The notes beneath the pieces are model-generated. The model searched no databases, was not told where the DNA came from, and saw nothing but the letters and a program-made list of their open reading frames with translations. A stretch of 64,000 nucleotides of DNA from Cerasibacillus quisquiliarum (GTDB lineage: Bacteria > Bacillota > Bacilli > Bacillales > Amphibacillaceae), in the NCBI RefSeq assembly GCF_014202495.1, contig NZ_JACHHA010000010.1, forward strand, positions 24,703 to 88,702, read 5' to 3'. Positions 8,315 through 18,029 of this stretch are shown here, one piece after another. The translations under genes and the position numbers were made by a program. Position 1 is the stretch's first letter. Each line of letters opens with the position of its first letter.

Positions 8315-9257
8315 ATTTCTTTCTCCTTAGTAACAGATAGAGGAACATCGCACTTCCTATGACTCCTACCGTTAAGCTAATTGGTATTTCATATGGATAG
8401 ATGATAACCCTACCAATAATGTCACAAACAAGTACAAATACTGCTCCTAATACCGCTGTATGTGCAAGACTTTTCTTTAAATGATCACCTTGATAAATCG
8501 TGACGATATTCGGGATGATCAGTCCTAAAAACGGGATAACACCGACTGTTAAAACGACAGATGCTGTCACAAGAGCCACAATCATTAAACCGAGATTTAC
8601 AACCTGACGATAATTTAAGCCTAAGTTCTTAGCAAAATCTTCTCCCATACCTGCAATCGTAAACTTATTAGCAAATAAGAAAGCTAAAGCTAATATTGGG
8701 ATACTAATAAACATCAACTCATATTTGCCACTCATAATCATTGAGAAATCGCCTAACATCCAAGAACTAATGTTTTGGATTAAGTTGTTTTTATAAGCGA
8801 GAAAGGTCGCTAATGAACTAATAATATTCCCAAACATAAGACCTACTAGTGGGATAAAAACTGTATCTTTAAATTTAATTTTCTCAAGAAGCTTCATAAA
8901 GATAAATGTCCCTGCAAGTGCAAATAAGAAAGCGAGCGTCATTTTCGCTAATGGACTTGCCGATGTAAACATAAGCAAAGCAACGAGTATCCCTAACTTT
9001 GCAGAATCAAGCGTTCCAGCCGTTGTCGGTGAGACAAAACGGTTACGACTTAATTGCTGCATAATTAAACCAACAATACTCATACTCATACCAGCTATCA
9101 ATATACTAATTAAGCGTGGGATACGACTATGCCATAAAATATCTCTTTGGTCTTCTGTTAATGAGAATATATCATTTAATGATAATTCGGATACACCAAC
9201 GAATAGTGATGTAATCGATAGTATGATGAGTGATATGATTAAATAACGTAATTTCAA
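8304..9257 (-). CDS. yclN: Siderophore ABC transporter permease, YclN type
   Basis: 317 residues of FecCD-type permease. SRIPRLISILIAGMSMSIVG (about 45-64) and VGVIPFLGLIIPNIV (near 235) are typical, and the text is closely like B. subtilis YclN. It begins with TTG behind an AAGGG site; no in-frame ATG is nearby. It is the first gene of the operon, preceded by a strong promoter and a Fur box. Confidence 0.9.
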   Translation of the reverse strand: MKLRYLIISLIILSITSLFVGVSELSLNDIFSLTEDQRDILWHSRIPRLISILIAGMSMSIVGLIMQQLSRNRFVSPTTAGTLDSAKLGILVALLMFTSASPLAKMTLAFLFALAGTFIFMKLLEKIKFKDTVFIPLVGLMFGNIISSLATFLAYKNNLIQNISSWMLGDFSMIMSGKYELMFISIPILALAFLFANKFTIAGMGEDFAKNLGLNYRQVVNLGLMIVALVTASVVLTVGVIPFLGLIIPNIVTIYQGDHLKKSLAHTAVLGAVFVLVCDIIGRVIIYPYEIPISLTVGVIGSAMFLYLLLRRKKYGL

Positions 9258-9333
9258 AGTATCCCTTCTCGCCTCGTGGGAATTATTTTGAAAATTCCCA
9301 ATTGATAATCGTTTATAGTATGTCTAATTTATT

Positions 9334-9352
9334 GATAATGAGAGTCATTCTC
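9334..9352. promoter_or_regulatory. Fur box of the yclNOPQ operon
   Basis: GATAATGAGAGTCATTCTC matches the 19-bp Fur consensus at 16 positions by eye. It lies between the -10 element and the TTG start of yclN, where bound Fur-Fe would block transcription. A weaker half-site, TGATAATC, is at about 9303. Confidence 0.8.
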
Positions 9353-9369
9353 AATTAGTGGCTAAATTG

Positions 9370-9397
9370 ATTATAGCATAGTCTACTGTTTCGTCAA
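9370..9397 (-). promoter_or_regulatory. Sigma-A promoter of yclNOPQ
   Basis: On the minus strand: TTGACG, a 16-base spacer, then TATAAT. The Fur box lies about 18 bases downstream of the -10. Confidence 0.7.
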
Positions 9398-9479
9398 CTG
9401 TTTTTACAACATTTTCAGTAGTTTTATGGTAAAAGTCATTTATTCTTCAAAATTATAAATGAGAATGAAGTGAAGAAAT

Positions 9480-9508
9480 AAAAGAGTCGGTCCAAAACCG
9501 ACTCTTTT
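9480..9508 (-). terminator. Terminator overlapping the frnE stop codon
   Basis: Twelve-bp perfect arms AAAAGAGTCGGT/ACCGACTCTTTT with loop CCAAA. It is followed on the minus strand by ATTTCTTC. Confidence 0.85.
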
Positions 9509-10238
9509 ATACGTCTTCTTCTCTCTCAATAACACAACCATCATCTGTACAATAGCTCGTCTCAGAATGTTTCGGTGTTATTGTTTCAAATGAAGGTTTA
9601 ACACGCCGTCTTTTCCAAACTTCATCTAATACTTCTTTAAATACATGTGTTGGCTGTGCTCCTGAAACAGCATATTTTTCATCAAAAACAAAAAAAGGCA
9701 CTCCCTGAACTCCTATCTCGCGAGCTACTGCTTCTTCTTCACGAACATATTTTGAAAATTTGCTTGACTCAAGCATATCTAATACTTCTTCAGCATCTAA
9801 ACCAATATCGCTTGCCAATTCTGTTAAAATTTGGTGGTCACTAATTTGCTTTGATTCTGAGAAATAAGCAGCAAATAGGCGTTCAGCCATTTCCTTAGCC
9901 TTTCCCTTCTTCTCAGCAAATTTAACGAGACGATGCGCATCAAATGTATTACTATGTTGAATGGAATCAACACGATATTCTAGACCTGCTTCTTTTGCCT
10001 GTTCGACCATCTGCTGAACGGATTGTTTTGCCTGTTCAATAGTCATCCCATACTTACTCACTAACAATTCATAATACTTCTTGTTTCGAATTGGTTTCGC
10101 TACTGGATCTAACTCATAGCTTTTAAATTCAAGCGAAATTTCATCTTTAAATTCAAAATCATTAAGTGCCTTTTCTAGTCGACGTTTTCCTATATAACAA
10201 AATGGACAAGCGAAATCTGACCAAACTTCTATCTTCAT
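9507..10238 (-). CDS. DsbA-family oxidoreductase, FrnE-like
   Basis: 243 residues. The thioredoxin-fold active site CPFC is at about residues 11-14 (WSDFACPFCYIGKRRLEKAL). The middle is helical, and the cis-Pro loop is GVQGVPFFVF near 180. No signal peptide is present, so the protein is cytoplasmic, as expected for the FrnE/2-hydroxychromene isomerase-like branch of DsbA. A further Cys pair lies in the C-terminal tail (YCTDDGCV), which also occurs in some FrnE proteins. It probably acts in thiol-disulfide exchange or oxidative stress. A GAGGTGG site precedes the ATG. Confidence 0.85.
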   Translation of the reverse strand: MKIEVWSDFACPFCYIGKRRLEKALNDFEFKDEISLEFKSYELDPVAKPIRNKKYYELLVSKYGMTIEQAKQSVQQMVEQAKEAGLEYRVDSIQHSNTFDAHRLVKFAEKKGKAKEMAERLFAAYFSESKQISDHQILTELASDIGLDAEEVLDMLESSKFSKYVREEEAVAREIGVQGVPFFVFDEKYAVSGAQPTHVFKEVLDEVWKRRRVKPSFETITPKHSETSYCTDDGCVIEREEDV

Positions 10239-10423
10239 CTTGTCACCACCTCTTTTCTTGCATGTATTTTAGCATAGAAAAAAGCATTTTTATATGTTTG
10301 TGCTTATATTGTTTAATGAACCTTGAATCAACAATTTTACACTACAAGCATAGGTTTAATTGTTTTGTTACGTAAACTTTAAGTATCATATATACATCAA
10401 TAAATCATTTATACACATTTAAA

Positions 10424-10457
10424 AAACTCTCATAAATCAGCTACTGATTTATGAGAG
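10424..10457 (-). terminator. Terminator of fni
   Basis: Fourteen-bp perfect stem CTCTCATAAATCAG/CTGATTTATGAGAG with a 3-base loop. It is followed on the minus strand by TTTTTT. Confidence 0.9.
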
Positions 10458-10465
10458 ACAATCTA

Positions 10466-11515
10466 TTATTCCATGAGAGATTTACCCATAATTTCAACTC
10501 GATTCGTTTGTTTTAGATCTGTTAACGTCTTAGCACCGATACCAAACATCGTAATTCTTAATTCTAACTCGATTTGCTCCATTATTTGTAATACGGATTC
10601 AACTGATTCTGTTGCTGCTTGTAGTAAAGTACGTGCAAAACCAACCATATCTGCTCCAATTGTTATAGCTTTTGCTGCATCATGCCCAGTTTTCATTCCA
10701 CCACTTGCAATGATCGGTATATTAGGTAATACACTTCGAACAGATACGATACAGTCTTTTGTCGGGATACCCCATTGATTAAATGCTTCAGCGGCCGCTT
10801 TTCGTAACGGGTCTTTGGAACGTAATTTTTCTACTTGACTCCAAGATGTACCTCCAGCTCCAGCAACATCGATATAAGCAATACCGACATCAGCTAATTG
10901 TTTTGCAAGTTCTCCTTCAATACCAAAGCCTACTTCTTTAACACCGACGGGAACATGTAATGCTTTACATATCGATTCTATTTTAGGTAACAAACTTTCA
11001 AAGTTAACATCACCTTCATCTTGAAAAACCTCTTGTAAAGGATTTAAATGCAAAACTAACGAATCTGCTTCAGTCATATCAACAATGCGTTTCGCTTCAT
11101 CTATACCGTAGCCATAATTCAGTTGCACAGCTCCTAAATTAGCTATAAGGGCAGCATTTGGGGCTTTTTTTCGAATAAGAAATGAATCTTGATAGGCTTC
11201 ACTTTCTAATAACGCTCTAGTTGAACCTAAGGCTATCGCCCAGCCACGTTCTTCTGCTGCTAGAGCAAGATTTTGGTTAATCTGGGCAGCTAATTTTGAT
11301 CCGCCAGTCATCGAACTAACTAAAAATGGTGCTTTTATTTGTTTTCCTAAAAAGGTCGCAGCGATGTCAATATCATTAAAATTAATTTCTGGTAATGCAT
11401 TATGAATAAATGAAATGCCTTCTAATCCTGTTGTTTTATTAACACCTTCGACTTGATCGGTTAAACAAAGACGTATATGTTCAGTTTTCCGCTTATTAAT
11501 TCCCACTTCTGACAT
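10466..11515 (-). CDS. fni: Type 2 isopentenyl-diphosphate delta-isomerase (FMN-dependent)
   Basis: A 349-residue TIM-barrel flavoenzyme interconverting IPP and DMAPP for isoprenoids. Visible motifs are the N-terminal RKTEHIRLCL, SSMTGG near 70, HLNPLQEVFQDEGD near 150, VKEVGFGI near 193 and IASGGMKTG near 270. The text is closer to the archaeal/proteobacterial style than to B. subtilis Fni. An upstream in-frame ATG (11536) lacks a site. The ATG at 11515 has AGGAAG 7 bases before it and gives the expected N-terminus, so I place the start there. Single gene with its own terminator. Confidence 0.9.
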   Translation of the reverse strand: MSEVGINKRKTEHIRLCLTDQVEGVNKTTGLEGISFIHNALPEINFNDIDIAATFLGKQIKAPFLVSSMTGGSKLAAQINQNLALAAEERGWAIALGSTRALLESEAYQDSFLIRKKAPNAALIANLGAVQLNYGYGIDEAKRIVDMTEADSLVLHLNPLQEVFQDEGDVNFESLLPKIESICKALHVPVGVKEVGFGIEGELAKQLADVGIAYIDVAGAGGTSWSQVEKLRSKDPLRKAAAEAFNQWGIPTKDCIVSVRSVLPNIPIIASGGMKTGHDAAKAITIGADMVGFARTLLQAATESVESVLQIMEQIELELRITMFGIGAKTLTDLKQTNRVEIMGKSLME

Positions 11516-11611
11516 TTTTTCACTTCCTACATACATATTTGGAAAAAGTTGTTCACTTGAAGTTATTGAATCCTAATTCGTACCTACATGATAACAAAAA
11601 AAGAAACAGAT

Positions 11612-11637
11612 TAAAAAACATATCGTGTAACAACATG
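11612..11637 (-). terminator. Probable terminator of the MBL hydrolase gene
   Basis: Eight-bp stem (two wobbles) CATGTTGT/ACGATATG on the minus strand, followed by TTTTTT. Confidence 0.5.
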
Positions 11638-11646
11638 CTCTTTTTA

Positions 11647-12570
11647 TTAAAGTAATGATAACGTTTCGCCTAATTTTAATAGCAATAATTTTTCCTTCTT
11701 AATATTTCGACGTACCCATTCATTCATAAGGCGTTCAAGCGCCTCTAATGGCGTGTCATCTGCTAGCATAAATGCACCATAATGAGTCGGAATCATATAC
11801 TTGGCCCTCGTATCTAGAAATGCTTGTACGGCTTCTTCAGGACTAACATGTTGGCGATGCATAAACCACTCAGGCTCATAAGCACCAATAGGCATTAACG
11901 CGTAATCAAGTTCAAATCGCTCACCTATTTCAGTAAATCCTCTAAAATAGCCACTATCACCTGCAAAATAGATAGCTGGCATTCGTTCTCCAGTGATCAC
12001 CCATCCACCCCAATGTGATGTATTTGTATCAAATAACGTACGCTTCGTCCAGTGCTGGGCGGGGACGAAAGTGAATACTAAGTCTTTTAGGCGAAAAGAT
12101 CCCCACCAATTGAATTCTGCGACATGCTCTATCCGCCGTTTTGTAAACCACTTTCCTAATCCAGCGGGTACGAGAAAAAGGGGATTACCAGGTAAATGAT
12201 AAATCGTCTGTTGATGTAAATGGTCATAGTGGCTATGTGAAATAAGGACGACATCTATCGAAGGTATATCTGCAAGTGGAATGCCAGGCGATGTAAGTCG
12301 TTTATATGTAAATAATTGTTTCGCCCACACGGGGTCTGTGATGATATTCAATCCGTTAAGTTGAATTAAGAACGTACAATGTCCAATCCATGTGATGGTT
12401 GGCTCTGTCCGGTTCGTTTGTAGGTTTGTAATTTCAGGGTTTTCTACAAGTGGAACTTGAAAAGACAGATCCTTCTGTTTTTTCATCCGCTCCTTAAACC
12501 AGAGTAGTAAGTCACGCCATGAATGATTAACTTGGATATTGTCTAAGTTTTGATAGCGTGTTCGTTTCAT
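11647..12570 (-). CDS. MBL-fold metallo-hydrolase, UlaG / NAPE-PLD-like
   Basis: 307 residues. The metal motif HSHYDH is near residue 110, preceded by TWIGHCTFLIQLNGLNIITDPVW near 78-100. Further metal-ligand segments are PAQHW near 168, FAGDSGY near 200 and PTHYGAF near 265. This is the beta-lactamase-fold subgroup that includes N-acyl-phosphatidylethanolamine phospholipase D and UlaG. The substrate in bacteria is mostly unknown. No signal peptide is seen, so it is cytoplasmic. It stands alone on the minus strand. Confidence 0.8.
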   Translation of the reverse strand: MKRTRYQNLDNIQVNHSWRDLLLWFKERMKKQKDLSFQVPLVENPEITNLQTNRTEPTITWIGHCTFLIQLNGLNIITDPVWAKQLFTYKRLTSPGIPLADIPSIDVVLISHSHYDHLHQQTIYHLPGNPLFLVPAGLGKWFTKRRIEHVAEFNWWGSFRLKDLVFTFVPAQHWTKRTLFDTNTSHWGGWVITGERMPAIYFAGDSGYFRGFTEIGERFELDYALMPIGAYEPEWFMHRQHVSPEEAVQAFLDTRAKYMIPTHYGAFMLADDTPLEALERLMNEWVRRNIKKEKLLLLKLGETLSLL

Positions 12571-12691
12571 AAAACCTTCCTTTTATTAAAATCTTTTAAT
12601 CTTAATAACATGCTTCCCCAAAAATAATGAATTTAAAAGACAACCTCAATATATTATGTCATTATATCAAATATTAATTCGAATCATTTAT

Positions 12692-12719
12692 TAAACATTT
12701 TTTTATTTTATGTCGATAT
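12692..12719 (+). promoter_or_regulatory. SigD-type (flagellar/chemotaxis) promoter
   Basis: TAAA, 16 bases, then GTCGATAT. The SigD consensus is TAAA-N15-GCCGATAT, so the -10 differs at one base and the spacer by one. It lies about 120 bases before the chemoreceptor start, which fits the known SigD control of such genes. Confidence 0.6.
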
Positions 12720-12842
12720 AAAATAAAACATCTTTGTTTTCGCTAAATTAGTGTTCTATTTATTGTTATATAAATGCATTTTACAGACGTCTTTTCAAAT
12801 GACGAGATGCGATTGGATAAGGGAATTGGGGGTCACGAGAAG

Positions 12843-14609
12843 ATGAAAAAACATAAGCAAAAAAGAAAAAGATTTGAAAAGAGTTTTCTGAAATGGAACA
12901 ATTATTCAATTGGCAGAAAATATATAACCGTTTTCTTTTTAACAGTTTTCTTTTTTATAGTGGCTGGTGTTATTGTATTTATTCAAATGTTTCAAGGTAA
13001 CAAGAGTTTAGAAGACGTAGAAGTCACAAGTTCTCTCGTAAGTGATATGTCAGAAATGGCGGCTATTATTCAGACGAAAGATGTACAAATATCGGATTTC
13101 TTACTAACGAATAGTAAGCGTTATATTGAAGCATTTGAACAATATCAAGCTGAATTAGATCAACTGATTAAAAAAGTCAAACCGCAACTTCAAACAGAGA
13201 AGCAACGAACGACATTTAACAACATCATAAAAAATGATGCGAGAGTAAATGAGATATTTTATGATGAAGTGTTAAAATACGTAGATATGAAAAGTGACTA
13301 TATGGCACTATCAACTCGAAATCAAACCTCAGAACTACGAGCTCATACGATACAACTCGTCGATGAATTAATGGACATGGTGAAAAAAGAAGAAGCCAAA
13401 TCTGTAATTAGTGCGAAATCGAACTTAAAAATAAGTACAATCGCCTTAGTCATTGCTTTACCTACTGTCATCATGATTGGTGTTATGTTAATGATTTATG
13501 TCAGTCGAAAAATATCAAGTCATTTAAAGAAAGTCGTTAGCATCACGTCTGAAATAGCAAAAGGAAATCTTGCTGTATCTGATATGAATGACGTTGGAAA
13601 TGATGAGATTGGTCAACTCGCACAGGCATTAAATCGAATGAAAGGAAATATGACAAATATTTTATCCAAGGTGGCAAACGCTTCAAAGGTTCTTACTAAT
13701 CAAAGTAATGCACTTAACCAATCAGCACGTGACATTAAAGAAGGTAGCGAACAAATTGCTACAACGATGGAGGAACTATCTTCTGGTACAGAAACACAAG
13801 CAAATAGGACGTCAGATTTAGCAGAAAAAATGACTCATTTTGTTCAGAAAGTCACCCTTTCAGAAGTAAATGGTTCAGAAATAGAATCTCATTCTAATCA
13901 TGTGCTACAGCTAACAGAAGAAGGTACAACTCTTATGAATCAATCTGTAAAACAAATGAATCAAATTGACACAATCGTTAAAGAATCTGTTAAAAAAGTT
14001 CAACGTTTAGATGCACAGTCTAACGAAATATCAAATCTCGTATCAGTGATTAAAGATATTTCAGATCAAACGAACTTACTCTCCTTAAATGCCGCCATTG
14101 AAGCGGCGCGTGCAGGTGAACATGGACGTGGATTTGCTGTCGTTGCAGAAGAAGTCAGAAAGCTATCTGATCAAGTTGCCAAGTCTGTTGGTGAAATTAC
14201 AAGGATCGTAAACAATATTCAAGAAGAAACAGATGAAGTTGTTCATTCACTTAACCAAGGATATGACGAAGTGAAATCTGGTACAAACCAAATTGAAAAA
14301 ACTGGAAAGACTTTTTCCGTCATTCATTCATCCATCACGGATATGGTTACAAAAATTAAAAGTATCTCTACCTATTTAAAAGAAATGAGTATGACAAGTG
14401 ATAATATGAATCACTTAATTAGTGATATTGCTGCTATTTCAGAAGAATCTGCAGCAGGAGTTGAACAAGCAGCAGCTTCAGCTGAGCAATCTTCAAATGC
14501 AATGGAAGAAATTACACGAAATGCCAGTGATTTAGCTGATTTAGCAATACAGCTACAAGATGAGCTAAAAGTCTTTAAGTTCGTATCCTTTTTTGACCAA
14601 TCTAAATAA
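12843..14609 (+). CDS. Methyl-accepting chemotaxis protein
   Basis: 588 residues. TM1 is at about 28-48, followed by an extracytoplasmic four-helix-bundle-type sensor (about 50-190), TM2 at about 193-217 and HAMP at about 218-270. A long coiled-coil signalling domain has the invariant hairpin tip [20 protein letters not shown] near 417. It would sense a ligand or redox cue and control CheA. An upstream in-frame ATG at 12774 has no ribosome site. The ATG at 12843 follows GGGGG and puts the basic stretch [10 protein letters not shown] before TM1. It implies a motile organism. Confidence 0.9.
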   Translation: MKKHKQKRKRFEKSFLKWNNYSIGRKYITVFFLTVFFFIVAGVIVFIQMFQGNKSLEDVEVTSSLVSDMSEMAAIIQTKDVQISDFLLTNSKRYIEAFEQYQAELDQLIKKVKPQLQTEKQRTTFNNIIKNDARVNEIFYDEVLKYVDMKSDYMALSTRNQTSELRAHTIQLVDELMDMVKKEEAKSVISAKSNLKISTIALVIALPTVIMIGVMLMIYVSRKISSHLKKVVSITSEIAKGNLAVSDMNDVGNDEIGQLAQALNRMKGNMTNILSKVANASKVLTNQSNALNQSARDIKEGSEQIATTMEELSSGTETQANRTSDLAEKMTHFVQKVTLSEVNGSEIESHSNHVLQLTEEGTTLMNQSVKQMNQIDTIVKESVKKVQRLDAQSNEISNLVSVIKDISDQTNLLSLNAAIEAARAGEHGRGFAVVAEEVRKLSDQVAKSVGEITRIVNNIQEETDEVVHSLNQGYDEVKSGTNQIEKTGKTFSVIHSSITDMVTKIKSISTYLKEMSMTSDNMNHLISDIAAISEESAAGVEQAAASAEQSSNAMEEITRNASDLADLAIQLQDELKVFKFVSFFDQSK

Positions 14610-14678
14610 AAGTGAAACCTTTGATTCGCTAAACCGTATAGTGAGGTGAGAAAATATCATACAGTCTAGGAGTGATAG

Positions 14679-14996
14679 ATGATGTTAGTCGTTACAGCAA
14701 ATCATGTTCCCGGAAAAAATATCACAAAAACGTATGGACTCGTTAAAGGAAGTACCGTCCGTGCCAAACACGTTGGAAGAGATATCGGTGCATCATTTAA
14801 AACACTTGTCGGTGGAGAAATCAAAGGCTATGCAGATTTAATGATAGAGGCTCGGGAAGAAGCAACAAATCGTATGATTGAAGAAGCAAGCCAGTTAGGA
14901 GCCAATGCAATCATTAGTATGCGTTATCAAACGTCACAAGTTATGAACGGTGCTGCTGAAGTCATAGCCTATGGAACAGCTGTCATTATTGAATAA
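14679..14996 (+). CDS. UPF0145 (YbjQ) family protein
   Basis: 105 residues, soluble, typical full length. The family pattern is visible: VPGKNITKTYGLVKGSTVRAKHVGRDIGA, then EARE.A..RM..EA..LGANAIISMRYQT, with a C-terminal IAYGTAVII. YbjQ proteins form beta-rich pentamers of unknown role, sometimes labelled heavy-metal-binding on weak grounds. AGGAG is 6 bases before the ATG. It lies 69 bases after the chemoreceptor gene and shares its terminator. Confidence 0.85.
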   Translation: MMLVVTANHVPGKNITKTYGLVKGSTVRAKHVGRDIGASFKTLVGGEIKGYADLMIEAREEATNRMIEEASQLGANAIISMRYQTSQVMNGAAEVIAYGTAVIIE

Positions 14997-15025
14997 TTAA
15001 GACGAAACTAGAACATAGCCCAATT

Positions 15026-15072
15026 AAAAGTGTATGAAATCATGATTTATACATTTGATTTCATACACTTTT
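15026..15072 (+). terminator. Terminator after UPF0145, possibly bidirectional
   Basis: Seventeen-bp perfect arms from AAAAGTGTATGAAATCA to its complement, loop of 13, followed by TACTTTTAA. It could also stop the tag transcript, for which no closer terminator was seen. Confidence 0.75.
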
Positions 15073-15210
15073 ACTTTTAAATATCATATAACCTTTCTAT
15101 TTATATACTATTAAGGAATAAATAAACGATTAAATAGCTCTAGAACTCTCTTCAATACAAAGCCAAAGTCCTTTTTTATGAATTCCATTATCTACCTGAC
15201 AGGGAAGCCT

Positions 15211-15798
15211 TCAACTAGTTCTTATCTTCTTCTTGTTATATGGCGATAAAAAACAATCAATCGTGTGATCATTAACCATTCCTGTTGCTTGCATAAAAGC
15301 ATAACAAATGACCGGACCGACGAAGGAAAAGCCACGTTTCTTTAAGTCCTGACTCATTAATTTTGATTCTATTGTTTGCTTCGGTATATCTTCTAATGAT
15401 TCATACTTATTTAAAATCGGTTGGCCACCAACAAATTGCCAAATGTACTTATTAAAGCTACCGAATTCCTTTTGAACTTTTAGGAAAGCTTTGGCATTTG
15501 TTATAACAGAAAGGATTTTCCTTTTATTCCGAATGATTCCTACGTTGTTCAAAAGACGTTGCACATCTTTATCATCATATTGGCTTATTATGTCAGGTTG
15601 AAACTGACTGAAAGCCTCTCGGTAATGATGACGCCGATGTAAAATCGTTATCCAACTTAGACCTGCTTGAGCGCCTTCTAAACAGAGCGCTTCAAATAGT
15701 AAGCGATCGTCGTGCAACGGTCTTCCCCACTCGTGATCATGATACTCAATATATATAGGATCGTCTGTCACCCATTGACAACGTCGTTTAAGAGCCAT
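15211..15798 (-). CDS. tag: DNA-3-methyladenine glycosylase I
   Basis: 195 residues of TagI-type HhH glycosylase that removes 3-methyladenine from DNA. The N-terminal zinc half-site is RCQWVTDD...YHDHEWG (Cys7 and a His near 20). The other half is NDHTIDCF near 175-181. The pocket segment LEGAQAGLSWITIL near 40 and GFSFVGPVICYAFMQA near 155 are typical. Two AGGAG-type sites precede the ATG. It begins 3 bases after the sulfurtransferase stop, so the pair is one operon. Confidence 0.93.
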   Translation of the reverse strand: MALKRRCQWVTDDPIYIEYHDHEWGRPLHDDRLLFEALCLEGAQAGLSWITILHRRHHYREAFSQFQPDIISQYDDKDVQRLLNNVGIIRNKRKILSVITNAKAFLKVQKEFGSFNKYIWQFVGGQPILNKYESLEDIPKQTIESKLMSQDLKKRGFSFVGPVICYAFMQATGMVNDHTIDCFLSPYNKKKIRTS

Positions 15799-15801
15799 AT
15801 C

Positions 15802-16659
15802 CTACTCCTCCTTCGTTTCCACACGATGATCCTCATAGGAAATCCAATCACTGTAGCCACCAGGATATAAGTAAATCTGGTCATAGCCTGCTTTTTTAAG
15901 TGCAAAAATATTAGGACATGCTGAAACACCAGAACCACAGGACACAATAATAGGCGTATCTTTTGGCAATTGTTTAAAATGTTGTTTTAACATGGCTTTA
16001 CTTTTATATTGACCATAATCCGTAAATACATCTTTCCAGAAATAATTTTTAGCACCTGGAATATGTCCCGCCTTATGATAAAGTGGTTCTATTTTTCCGA
16101 GATAACGCGCCTTCGAACGCGAATCCACTAGAATGGCCGCCTTGTTTTTCAACTTTTCCTTTAGTTCTTCGATGTTAATAGTATGTCTATATGTCTGTTT
16201 TGCCTTATAGACAGTCGGCTTTTGTTTAGGAAGCCTCGTTTCTAACGAAAGTCCCGCTTCTTTCCAAGCAGTTAATCCCCCATCTAATATAGAGACTTTT
16301 CGGTGACCAATTGCTTGCAACATCCACCATAGTCTCGCAGCAGTCATATCACGCCCATCATCGTACACAACGATTTTTGTATGATGATTAATCCCATGTT
16401 TACCGAGTATATCGACAAAAGAAGCTAAATCAGGTAGAGGATGTTTTCCACCATGTTTACTTACCGGTCTAGATAAATCTTTATTTAAATCAAGATAAAT
16501 AGCAGTCGGAATATGTCCCTCTTGATAAACTTTATAACCATATGTTTCATCAGTTAAATCAAAACGAACATCAATAACAGTTAGACGCTCTTTTTTATCT
16601 AGTTTTTCTTTTAAATGCTGAACGTGAATTAAGTTCGCCAACGTCATATCGCCTCCCAT
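15802..16659 (-). CDS. Two-domain sulfurtransferase (thiosulfate / 3-mercaptopyruvate)
   Basis: 285 residues with two rhodanese domains. The inactive N-terminal one (about 20-135) contains VIDVRFDL and YDDGRDMTAARLWWMLQAIGH. The C-terminal one (about 165-280) has the active loop CGSGVSAC near 242. A CGSGVSAC loop suits either thiosulfate or mercaptopyruvate donors, so the donor is left open. Two starts are possible: ATG at 16659 (GAAGG site) or ATG at 16647 (GGGAGG site, short 4-base spacing). It heads an operon with tag. Confidence 0.85.
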   Translation of the reverse strand: MGGDMTLANLIHVQHLKEKLDKKERLTVIDVRFDLTDETYGYKVYQEGHIPTAIYLDLNKDLSRPVSKHGGKHPLPDLASFVDILGKHGINHHTKIVVYDDGRDMTAARLWWMLQAIGHRKVSILDGGLTAWKEAGLSLETRLPKQKPTVYKAKQTYRHTINIEELKEKLKNKAAILVDSRSKARYLGKIEPLYHKAGHIPGAKNYFWKDVFTDYGQYKSKAMLKQHFKQLPKDTPIIVSCGSGVSACPNIFALKKAGYDQIYLYPGGYSDWISYEDHRVETKEE

Positions 16660-16757
16660 CTTTACCTTCTATGTTAGCAAATTTTTAATCTATGAAAAAT
16701 ATTTTATAAAAGAATATGATAAAATAAAATAATATATGAATGAGGAGCTGAATAATT

Positions 16758-17993
16758 ATGAAAGAACAATTAATCGAACGTCTTACTACATATGTTAAAA
16801 TCGATACCCAATCAAATGAAAACAGTCAAACAACCCCTTCTACTAAAGGCCAATGGGATTTACTTCACTTACTAGAAAACGAGCTAGAAAAGCTTGGACT
16901 AGAAAATATAACACTTGATGACAATGGTTATTTAATGGCTACATTACCGGCCAATACAGACGTTGACGTCCCTACGATAGGTTTTCTCGCTCATGTTGAT
17001 ACAGCAACTGATTTTACAGGAAAAAATGTTAAGCCACAAATTGTTGAGAATTACGATGGTCAAGCAATCATGTTAAATGAAGACTTAGGGATTGCCTTGT
17101 CACCTGATGATTTTCCTGAATTAATTAACTATAAAGGACATACGCTCATAACGACTGATGGGACAACGTTACTAGGTGCAGATAACAAAGCAGGTATCGC
17201 GGAAATTATGACAGCATTAGAATACTTAATAAATAATCCTGAAATTAAACACGGCACCATTCGAGTTGCTTTCACACCTGATGAAGAAATTGGCCGTGGT
17301 CCGCATAAATTCGATGTCGAAAAGTTTAATGCAGATTTTGCCTATACGATAGATGGTGGCCCACTTGGCGAACTCCAATATGAAAGCTTTAATGCAGCAT
17401 CAGCGAAAATAATATTTAAAGGGGAAAATGTTCACCCAGGTACAGCGAAAGACAAAATGGTAAACGCTGGTAAGATGGCTGCAGAGTTTATTCAACATGT
17501 ACCTGAACAGGAAGCACCTGAATATACAGAAGGCTATGAAGGGTTTTTTCACTTAATTTCCGTTAATGGTGATGTTGAAAAAGCGGAAGTTTATTACATT
17601 ATCCGTGATTTTGATAAAGATAAGTTTTCTGCACGAAAAGATCTGATTAAACAAATTGTTGAAAAAACGAGAGAAAAGTATGGAAATGACCGTGTCATAT
17701 TAGATTTACGAGACCAATATTATAATATGCGAGAAAAAATTGAACCCGTTAAGGAAATTGTCGAAATAGCAAAACAAGCGATGATAAATTTAAATATCGA
17801 ACCTATTATTGAACCAATCCGTGGTGGAACAGATGGTTCGCAATTATCCTATATGGGCTTGCCGACTCCGAATATTTTTACTGGTGGGGAAAATTTCCAT
17901 GGCAAGTATGAATATATTTCTGTTAATAATATGGAAAAAGCCGTTAAAGTTATTATAGAAATATGTCGTTTGTTTGCAATGGATCGTAAATAA
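16758..17993 (+). CDS. pepT: Peptidase T (tripeptide aminopeptidase, M20 zinc family)
   Basis: 411 residues, full length. Metal and catalytic segments are [10 protein letters not shown] near 77, [13 protein letters not shown] near 138, [14 protein letters not shown] near 174, [14 protein letters not shown] near 196, [10 protein letters not shown] near 225 and [12 protein letters not shown] near 378. It removes the N-terminal residue from tripeptides in the cytoplasm. GAGGAG precedes the ATG. It is followed 37 bases later by the VanY-type gene, possibly on the same mRNA. Confidence 0.95.
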   Translation: MKEQLIERLTTYVKIDTQSNENSQTTPSTKGQWDLLHLLENELEKLGLENITLDDNGYLMATLPANTDVDVPTIGFLAHVDTATDFTGKNVKPQIVENYDGQAIMLNEDLGIALSPDDFPELINYKGHTLITTDGTTLLGADNKAGIAEIMTALEYLINNPEIKHGTIRVAFTPDEEIGRGPHKFDVEKFNADFAYTIDGGPLGELQYESFNAASAKIIFKGENVHPGTAKDKMVNAGKMAAEFIQHVPEQEAPEYTEGYEGFFHLISVNGDVEKAEVYYIIRDFDKDKFSARKDLIKQIVEKTREKYGNDRVILDLRDQYYNMREKIEPVKEIVEIAKQAMINLNIEPIIEPIRGGTDGSQLSYMGLPTPNIFTGGENFHGKYEYISVNNMEKAVKVIIEICRLFAMDRK

Positions 17994-18029
17994 TTTAATG
18001 ACATTCATAAAATAAGGAGCGGACAAACG

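Noticed and set aside
12774..12842. N-terminal extension of the chemoreceptor
   Set aside because: No ribosome site before 12774; the ATG at 12843 has one and gives the normal topology.
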